Origin: JACDDK01 sp038198445
GTDB taxonomy: Bacteria > Actinomycetota > Rubrobacteria > Rubrobacterales > Rubrobacteraceae
Assembly (NCBI GenBank): GCA_038198445.1
Contig: JBBPZZ010000126.1
Span: 1-30,880 of the forward strand
Length of the DNA stretch: 30,880 nt
Direction: 5' to 3'
Shown piece after piece: positions 26,233 through 30,880 of this stretch. The notes under the pieces are model-generated. The model did not search any database, was not told where the DNA came from, and was given only the letters and a program-made list of their open reading frames with translations. The position numbers were made by a program, and so were the translations under genes. Position 1 is the first letter of the stretch. Every line of letters begins with the position of its first letter.

Positions 26233-26306
26233 GCGCCCGTAGCTCAATTGGATAGAGCAGCGGACTTCTAATCCGCAGGTTGCAGGTTCGAGTCCTGCCG
26301 GGCGCG
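26233..26306 (+). tRNA. tRNA-Arg (TCT)
   Basis: Acceptor GCGCCCG pairs with CGGGCGC, discriminator G at 26306. The anticodon stem GCGGA/TCCGC holds loop CTTCTAA with anticodon TCT at 26267-26269, reading AGA/AGG arginine codons. CCA is not encoded. It follows tRNA-Gly by 31 nt. Confidence 0.96.
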
Positions 26307-26316
26307 CTAATTTGTT

Positions 26317-26324
26317 GGTAGAAT
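26317..26324 (+). promoter_or_regulatory. GGTAGAAT promoter-like octamer before tRNA-His
   Basis: The octamer ends 12 nt before the tRNA-His 5' end, the same spacing as the copy before ssrA. It suggests tRNA-His has its own promoter, whose upstream half would overlap the 3' end of tRNA-Arg. Confidence 0.4.
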
Positions 26325-26336
26325 CTGTTCGCGCGT

Positions 26337-26410
26337 GGTGATCGTAGCTCAGTTGGCAGAGCATCGGGTTGTGGTCCCGAAGGTCGCGGGTTCGAGCCCC
26401 GTCGGTCACC
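26337..26410 (+). tRNA. tRNA-His (GTG), with encoded G-1
   Basis: The anticodon stem TCGGG/CCCGA holds loop TTGTGGT with anticodon GTG at 26371-26373. Acceptor GTGATCG (26338-26344) pairs with CGGTCAC (26403-26409). The extra G at 26337 faces discriminator C at 26410, the G-1:C73 identity pair of bacterial tRNA-His. CCA is not encoded. Confidence 0.96.
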
Positions 26411-26501
26411 CCGTTATTCGCACTTTCCGTTTTTGAGAGGGCCTGTAGTTTTTAGAGTTTTGAAGCGTCGCTACGGTTCATTTTTTGGTAAGCATCGAAG
26501 C

Positions 26502-26509
26502 GGTAGAAT
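26502..26509 (+). promoter_or_regulatory. GGTAGAAT promoter-like octamer for leaderless corA
   Basis: TAGAAT (26504-26509) ends 9 nt before the corA ATG at 26519; no ribosome binding site lies between. A T-run (26481-26486) sits at the -35 distance but is not a consensus box. Confidence 0.5.
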
Positions 26510-26518
26510 AGGTCTGTT

Positions 26519-27547
26519 ATGGAATCTCAGCGCACACGAAATATACCGGAGAGTGTGGACCTTCTGGTGCTGGAAGACTCGGGAAGGCTTCGGGCCGATG
26601 TTGGCCTGGAGGACTTGCCTGGATACCTGGCTGATGAAGGGTCTCTGGTGTGGTGCGATATTTATTCCACGCAGGGCGGGCAGCGCGGGCCTTATGGGGA
26701 GTTACTGCGGGGTGTCTTCGGGTTCGACGACCTGACGATAGAGGACTGTTTTACCCGGAGCCACCTGCCGAAGGTGGACATCTACGACGACTACCTGTTC
26801 GTGGCGCTTTTCTCTTTTCATCTCTCGGAGAAGACGCGGAAGCCCAGGGTTCAGACCGTAGAGGTGGACATGTACATCGGGGCGAACTACGTGGTCTGTA
26901 TTCACAATCGTCCGCTGAGGGAGCTTTCGCGCGTCAGGCAGCGGCTTCTGTCGGGGAGCGAGTTCGTCTCCGCTTCTCCGGCTAACGTGGCGCATACGGT
27001 CTTCGACGCGGTGGTGGACGAGTATTTGCCGATCATGAACCGGCTCTCGGCGATGGTGGATGGTATCGAGGATGAACTTCTTGGTGAGGATGAGGATGCT
27101 CCCGAGGACATCCTGGACTATCTGTTTCACCTGAAGCATGAGATCACCGCGCTGCGCCGGCTGGCCGTGCCGTCGAAGGACGTGGTGAGCATCTTGATGA
27201 GGCCAACTATACGGCTCATACCCGAGGAGAGCCGGATGTACTATGACGACGTTCGGGACCATCTGTACAGGGTGATAGACATGATCGACACGATGCGCGA
27301 CTACCTTACGGGATCTCTGGATATCTACACGACCCAGCAGACCCGCCGCATCAACCAGAGCGTCCAAAGGCTTACCGCGCTCTCGACCATCTTCCTGCCG
27401 CTCACCTTTATAACCGGCATCTACGGGATGAACTTCGCCCACATGCCCGAGACCGAGTGGCGTTACGGCTTCTACGGGATCCTGGCGCTATGCTTCATTC
27501 TGGGGACCGGGATGTTCGCGTATCTTTACCGCAAGAAGATAATCTGA
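26519..27547 (+). CDS. corA: CorA-family Mg2+/Co2+ transporter
   Basis: This 342-residue divalent-cation channel of the CorA family forms a pentamer in the membrane. A large acidic cytoplasmic domain (about 1-275) ends in the long stalk helix, including MDTMRDYLTGSLDIYTTQQTRRINQSVQRLTALSTIFLPLTFITG. TM1 runs to the selectivity motif YGMNF (about 302-306), followed by the loop and TM2, with a basic RKKII C terminus. Ion specificity cannot be told from the motif alone. The ATG is placed 9 nt after a TAGAAT box, so the mRNA is probably leaderless. Confidence 0.93.
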   Translation: MESQRTRNIPESVDLLVLEDSGRLRADVGLEDLPGYLADEGSLVWCDIYSTQGGQRGPYGELLRGVFGFDDLTIEDCFTRSHLPKVDIYDDYLFVALFSFHLSEKTRKPRVQTVEVDMYIGANYVVCIHNRPLRELSRVRQRLLSGSEFVSASPANVAHTVFDAVVDEYLPIMNRLSAMVDGIEDELLGEDEDAPEDILDYLFHLKHEITALRRLAVPSKDVVSILMRPTIRLIPEESRMYYDDVRDHLYRVIDMIDTMRDYLTGSLDIYTTQQTRRINQSVQRLTALSTIFLPLTFITGIYGMNFAHMPETEWRYGFYGILALCFILGTGMFAYLYRKKII

Positions 27548-27622
27548 GGCGCCGGGCCAGATAGAGAACACCGTTTCGCCCAACGCGTGCGATGTTACCT
27601 GATGCAGGTTGCGAGATTTCTG

Positions 27623-27651
27623 TTGCTATGCCGGTACCGGGGTATTAGACT
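27623..27651 (+). promoter_or_regulatory. promoter for the LCP-family gene, probably leaderless
   Basis: TTGCTA (27623-27628), 17-bp spacer, TAGACT (27646-27651), then GTG 7 nt later at 27659. Spacing of the two boxes is ideal and there is no ribosome binding site, so this pair decides the start codon of the following gene. Confidence 0.5.
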
Positions 27652-27658
27652 TCCGCAA

Positions 27659-28627
27659 GTGAGGGACTTCCAGAACTATACGCGAAACGCCGGCCGTGCC
27701 CGCCATCGTAGATGGCTGTTAATCTCGCCCGTGCTCCTCATTGCCGCCGTGCTGATAGCCGCCCTCGGGATCAAAGCCGGGTTGCCGTCAATGGCGCAGA
27801 TATTCGGAGGCGGTCAAGACCCTCGGAGTTTAAATGCAGCCCCGGCTTCCTTTCAGAATCTGCGGAGTGAGGGTGGATCCCAGAAAGCCTCTGGAGAGCC
27901 CGTGAACGTGCTCGTACTTGGCGTGGACCGGCGGCCGGATAGCGGGGAAGAAGGGGCGGGAGTACGTTCGGATACGATGATGCTCGTCCGGTTGGATCCA
28001 TCTACCGGAGATGTAAAGCTCCTTTCGATACCGCGAGACTTGCTGGTGGAGATAAAGCCGGGAGAGGAGAACAGGATCAACGCCGCGTACTCTTTCGGCG
28101 GCATAGACGAGACCATTCCAGCCGTGGAGAACTACACGGGCATCCCGATAGACCATTACGCTATCGTGGATTTCCAGGGGTTCGAGTCAGTGATAAACGC
28201 GATGGGCGGTGTCAAGGTAGACATCAAGGGCCAGTTCCCGTCCACCTGGCACATGAACGAGGGTGTCAAGCATCTAAACGGCCGCCGCGCGCTCATGTAT
28301 GCCCGGTACAGGGACACCCCCGATGGAGACCTGGGGCGGATAGCACGCCAGCAGCAGATGGTCGCGGCCCTGCGGAGCCAGGCCCTGAAATGGAACACGG
28401 TAAAGAAGATGCCGGAGATCGCCGCAACCATAAACAAGAACGTCCAGACGGATATGGGACTTTCGGATGGCATGTCTCTCGGACGAATCCTCATCAAGCA
28501 GGGCCGCCATGCGACGATGACATCGGCCCAACTCAAGGGTACGCCGAAGACCATGCCAAACGGAGATGAGGTCTTAGAGCCGGACCAGATGGCGAACGAG
28601 CGCATTCTGCGGCAGTTTCGCGATTAG
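27659..28627 (+). CDS. LytR-CpsA-Psr (LCP) family cell-wall ligase
   Basis: LCP enzymes transfer polyprenyl-phosphate-linked glycopolymers (teichoic acid or arabinogalactan-like polymers) to peptidoglycan on the outer face of the membrane. A short basic cytoplasmic segment (RNAGRARHRR) precedes one transmembrane helix (about 20-40), then a linker and the LCP domain (about 85-265). The conserved residues are in LGVDRRP, VRSDTMMLVRLDP, LSIPRDLLVEI, NRINAAYSFGG and LMYARYRDTPDGDLGRIARQQQMV, which hold the acid and Arg residues that bind the lipid pyrophosphate and Mg2+. The start GTG 27659 is chosen because a promoter ends 7 nt upstream; the frame is open from 27587, but that would place an odd N terminus across the promoter. 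322 residues from this start. Confidence 0.85.
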   Translation: MRDFQNYTRNAGRARHRRWLLISPVLLIAAVLIAALGIKAGLPSMAQIFGGGQDPRSLNAAPASFQNLRSEGGSQKASGEPVNVLVLGVDRRPDSGEEGAGVRSDTMMLVRLDPSTGDVKLLSIPRDLLVEIKPGEENRINAAYSFGGIDETIPAVENYTGIPIDHYAIVDFQGFESVINAMGGVKVDIKGQFPSTWHMNEGVKHLNGRRALMYARYRDTPDGDLGRIARQQQMVAALRSQALKWNTVKKMPEIAATINKNVQTDMGLSDGMSLGRILIKQGRHATMTSAQLKGTPKTMPNGDEVLEPDQMANERILRQFRD

Positions 28628-28650
28628 ACAAGAGCGGCGATATATGCTTG

Positions 28651-28670
28651 CGCCCTTAGCGTAAAGGGTG
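28651..28670 (+). terminator. hairpin downstream of the LCP gene
   Basis: CGCCCTT (28651-28657) pairs with AAGGGTG (28664-28670), including one G-T pair, around a 6-nt loop. It lies 24 nt after the LCP stop and upstream of the tRNA-Leu promoter, the expected place for a terminator, but lacks a T-run. Confidence 0.35.
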
Positions 28671-28701
28671 TCTGGGAGGCGGGCGAGAAACAGGTGGCTG
28701 C

Positions 28702-28707
28702 TATAAT
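28702..28707 (+). promoter_or_regulatory. -10 box for tRNA-Leu
   Basis: Perfect TATAAT lies 35 nt before tRNA-Leu, giving a leader of about 28 nt. The -35 is not recognisable. Confidence 0.5.
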
Positions 28708-28742
28708 TCCGTCCGTGGGACTCAAACGGATCAGCAAGGCAA

Positions 28743-28823
28743 GCGAGAGTGGTGGAATGGTAGACACGCTAGATTTAGGATCTAGTGCCTTCGGGCGTGC
28801 GGGTTCAAGTCCCGCCTCTCGCA
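28743..28823 (+). tRNA. tRNA-Leu (TAG)
   Basis: A long-variable-arm (class II) tRNA of 81 nt. Acceptor GCGAGAG pairs with CTCTCGC, discriminator A at 28823. Stem CTAGA/TCTAG holds loop TTTAGGA with anticodon TAG at 28776-28778, reading CUN leucine codons. The variable arm is TGCCTTCGGGCG. CCA is not encoded. Confidence 0.96.
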
Positions 28824-28865
28824 CTGCCCGTGCCGGGATTTGGTAGTCGAGAAGAGTTGGAGCGT

Positions 28866-30269
28866 ATGACGTCGAACATTACGAAGCTTGAGGATAACAA
28901 GGTCCGCCTGGAGGTAGAAGTTCCTCCCGAGGCCGTCAAGAAGGGCGTCGAGGCGAAGGTCCGCGAGCTTGGAAAGCAGGTGCGGGTGCCGGGATTCCGT
29001 CCGGGCAAGGCGCCGCGGCGTGTGATCGAGAACCACCTCGGACGCGACTACATCTATATGGAGGCCCTCCAGGAGCAACTCCCGAACTGGTACTCCAACG
29101 CCGTCATAGAAACCGACCTGCGGCCCATAGACCGGCCGGAGATCCACTTCGACGATCCTCTGGACGAGCAGGAAGGCTTCAAGTTCTCCGCCACGGTCGA
29201 CGTGCGCCCGGAGGCGACCTTAGGCGAGTACAAGGGACTTGAAGTGCCGAAGCGCGAGGTCGAGGTTGCCGAGGAGCAGGTGGAGGAGCAGATCGAGGAG
29301 ATGCGCGCGCAGTTCGCCACCCTCGCGGCGGTCGAAGACCGTCCGGCCCAGGAGGGCGACTTCACCATCATAGACTTCAAGGGCGAGCGTATGACCGGCG
29401 GCGCGCTCGAAGGCGGCGACGCCGAGGATTACATGCTGGAGATCGGCCGGGGCGAACTTCTGCCGGACTTCGAGAAGGAGCTCGTCGGGATGAACGCCGG
29501 AGAGCGCAAGCAGTTTGGCGTGACGTTCCCCGCGGATTACCAGGAAGAGGCGCTTCAGAGACAGGCGGTCTTGTTCAACGTGCATCTCAAGGAGATCAAG
29601 GAGCGCGATCTCCCGCCACTGGACGATGACTTCGCCAAGGAGGCGAGCGAGTTCGAGACGCTCGAAGAGTTCCGCGCCGCCGTCCGGGAGCAGCTAGAGG
29701 CCGGGGTCCAGCAGCGCGTCGAGGGCGAGTTTCGGGGACGGGTGCTGGACGCCGTATCCGAGAAGTCCGAGGCGGAGATACCGGGCGTCATGGTCCACGA
29801 GAAGGCTCACGAGATGGTCGAGAGCTTCGAGCGTAGCATCCGGGCGCAAGGTATCGAGCCGGCGCAGTATTACCAGTTCGCCGGGGCGAGCCATCACGAC
29901 ATGGAAGAGCGTGTTCGGCCCGACGCCGAGGACACGGTGAAGAAAGAGCTGGTGCTGGACGCGGTCGCCGTGGCCGAGGGTATAGAGGCCGACGAAGACG
30001 CGGTGATGCACGAGATCGGCCACCTCGCCGAGGAGTCCGAACGGTCGCCGGAGGAGATCGCCGAGACCATGAAGAAGAACGGCACCTATGCGCTGCTCCA
30101 GGAGGAGATAGCCCGCCAGAAGGCGCTCGACTTGCTGGTGGAGAACGCCGTGGCCGTGGAGATGCCGGAGGAGGAAGAGTCCGAATCCGAAGATGAGAAC
30201 CATGAAGAAGAGGCCGTGGTCGAGGTTGGGGCCGAAGCGCAGACTAGCGAAGGAGAAGAGAAAGAATGA
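28866..30269 (+). CDS. tig: trigger factor (ribosome-associated chaperone and prolyl isomerase)
   Basis: This 467-residue chaperone binds nascent chains at the ribosome exit. The ribosome-binding domain has the signature VPGFRPGKAPRRV (41-53), the loop that contacts protein L23. An FKBP-type isomerase domain (about 155-245) includes EGDFTIIDFKGE and RGELLPDFEKELVGMNAGERK. The C-terminal helical chaperone arms follow, and the protein ends in a very acidic tail (about 440-467). ATG 28866 has GGAG 5 nt upstream; the frame is open back into the tRNA-Leu gene, but that part cannot be coding. The last codons overlap the clpP ATG (ATGA). Confidence 0.95.
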   Translation: MTSNITKLEDNKVRLEVEVPPEAVKKGVEAKVRELGKQVRVPGFRPGKAPRRVIENHLGRDYIYMEALQEQLPNWYSNAVIETDLRPIDRPEIHFDDPLDEQEGFKFSATVDVRPEATLGEYKGLEVPKREVEVAEEQVEEQIEEMRAQFATLAAVEDRPAQEGDFTIIDFKGERMTGGALEGGDAEDYMLEIGRGELLPDFEKELVGMNAGERKQFGVTFPADYQEEALQRQAVLFNVHLKEIKERDLPPLDDDFAKEASEFETLEEFRAAVREQLEAGVQQRVEGEFRGRVLDAVSEKSEAEIPGVMVHEKAHEMVESFERSIRAQGIEPAQYYQFAGASHHDMEERVRPDAEDTVKKELVLDAVAVAEGIEADEDAVMHEIGHLAEESERSPEEIAETMKKNGTYALLQEEIARQKALDLLVENAVAVEMPEEEESESEDENHEEEAVVEVGAEAQTSEGEEKE

Positions 30270-30868
30270 GCTACTACGATCCGCAGGGCGTAATCCCATA
30301 CGTTATAGAGCAGAGCCCGCGCGGCGAACGCGCGATGGACATCTACTCCCGGCTCCTGAAAGACAGGATCATCTTCCTCGGTACGCCGGTGGACGACCAG
30401 GTGGCGAACGCCATCATGGCGCAGCTACTGCACCTGGAGAGCGAAGACCCGGAGCAGGACATCAACCTGTACATAAACTCGCCGGGCGGCAGCGTCTCGG
30501 CGGGACTGGCGATCTACGACACGATGCAGTTCGTAAAGCCGGACATCTCGACGACGGCGCTTGGCATGGCGGCCTCGATGGGGGCGTTCTTGCTCGCGGC
30601 GGGCGCCAAAGGGAAGAGGAACGCGCTTCCGAACACGCGGATACTGTTGCACCAGCCGAGCGTCGGCGGGCTCGCGGGACAAGCTTCGGACGTGGAGATC
30701 CACGCCAAGGAGCTGATCATGACTAAGCAGCGCCTCAACCAGATCCTGTCGGAGAACACCGGGCAGGAGTACGAGAAGATCGAGCGCGACACCGACCGCG
30801 ACTACATAATGGGGGTGGAGGAGAGCGTCGAGTATGGCGTTATCGATCACATCGTCCGGCAGCACTAG
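30266..30868 (+). CDS. clpP: ATP-dependent Clp protease proteolytic subunit
   Basis: This 200-residue serine protease subunit forms the 14-mer degradation chamber served by ClpX/ClpC. The catalytic triad is Ser104 (ALGMAASMGA), His129 (LLHQPSVGG) and the Asp in ERDTDRD (about 179). INSPGGSV near 70-77 is the oxyanion-loop signature, and the C terminus VEYGVIDHIV is typical. It overlaps tig by 4 nt, and the usual neighbour clpX would lie just past the window end, where GAACGGAGA begins a possible ribosome binding site. It may degrade the tmRNA-tagged proteins produced by the ssrA/smpB genes seen here. Confidence 0.96.
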   Translation: MSYYDPQGVIPYVIEQSPRGERAMDIYSRLLKDRIIFLGTPVDDQVANAIMAQLLHLESEDPEQDINLYINSPGGSVSAGLAIYDTMQFVKPDISTTALGMAASMGAFLLAAGAKGKRNALPNTRILLHQPSVGGLAGQASDVEIHAKELIMTKQRLNQILSENTGQEYEKIERDTDRDYIMGVEESVEYGVIDHIVRQH

Positions 30869-30880
30869 GCCGAACGGAGA

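Noticed and set aside
28624..28824. Minus-strand frame with GLEPARPKALDP peptide
   Set aside because: Antisense of tRNA-Leu.
28785..28865. N-terminal extension of tig
   Set aside because: The added part lies in tRNA-Leu; ATG 28866 has a ribosome binding site and the normal trigger factor N terminus.

Overview
The window reads as an ordinary chromosomal core region of a high-GC bacterium. It is most likely an actinomycetota of the deep-branching Rubrobacter type. This rests on high-GC codon use, many GTG/TTG starts, promoters that look leaderless, an actinobacterial style of gene content (long-form HPF, DUF2993/LmeA-like protein, ftsEX, rnr-smpB-ssrA) and a complex I locus with no NADH module. 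The lineage is an inference. No rRNA gene, CRISPR array, insertion sequence or prophage was seen.

Region 1 (1-13086) is respiratory. An M20 peptidase is followed by a convergent two-gene operon on the minus strand: a 7Fe ferredoxin, then a cysteine-free RnfC/PduS/NuoF-like flavoprotein. Divergent from it, behind a well-formed promoter (TTGAAA, 17 bp, TATATT), is a tightly packed nuoABCDHIJKLMN operon. The genes nuoE, nuoF and nuoG, normally between nuoD and nuoH, are absent here, so the encoded complex is the 11-subunit core without the NADH-oxidising arm. The divergent ferredoxin and flavoprotein are natural candidates for the electron-input device. This is the most interesting feature of the window.

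Region 2 (13155-21800) holds envelope, translation and secretion genes. These are a nucleotide-sugar pyrophosphorylase, a ComF-type phosphoribosyltransferase, the long ribosome hibernation factor, secA, prfB (one uninterrupted frame), a DUF2993 membrane-anchored protein, and ftsE-ftsX.

Region 3 (21886-25085) is a trans-translation island: a short RNase R overlapping smpB by 4 nt, a MOSC-domain gene, then tmRNA with a readable 14-residue tag.

Region 4 (25186-30868) holds murI, a tRNA cluster (Pro-TGG, Gly-TCC, Arg-TCT, His-GTG), a CorA-family transporter, an LCP-family cell-wall ligase, tRNA-Leu(TAG), and the tig-clpP pair, with clpP complete just before the window ends.

Two expression styles alternate. 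Operon-internal genes have purine-rich ribosome binding sites or stop/start overlaps (TAGTG, TAATG, TTGA, GTGA, ATGA). Several operon-first genes (manC-like, murI, corA, LCP and perhaps the M20 gene) have a -10-like hexamer only 7-9 nt before the start codon and no ribosome binding site, which suggests leaderless mRNAs.
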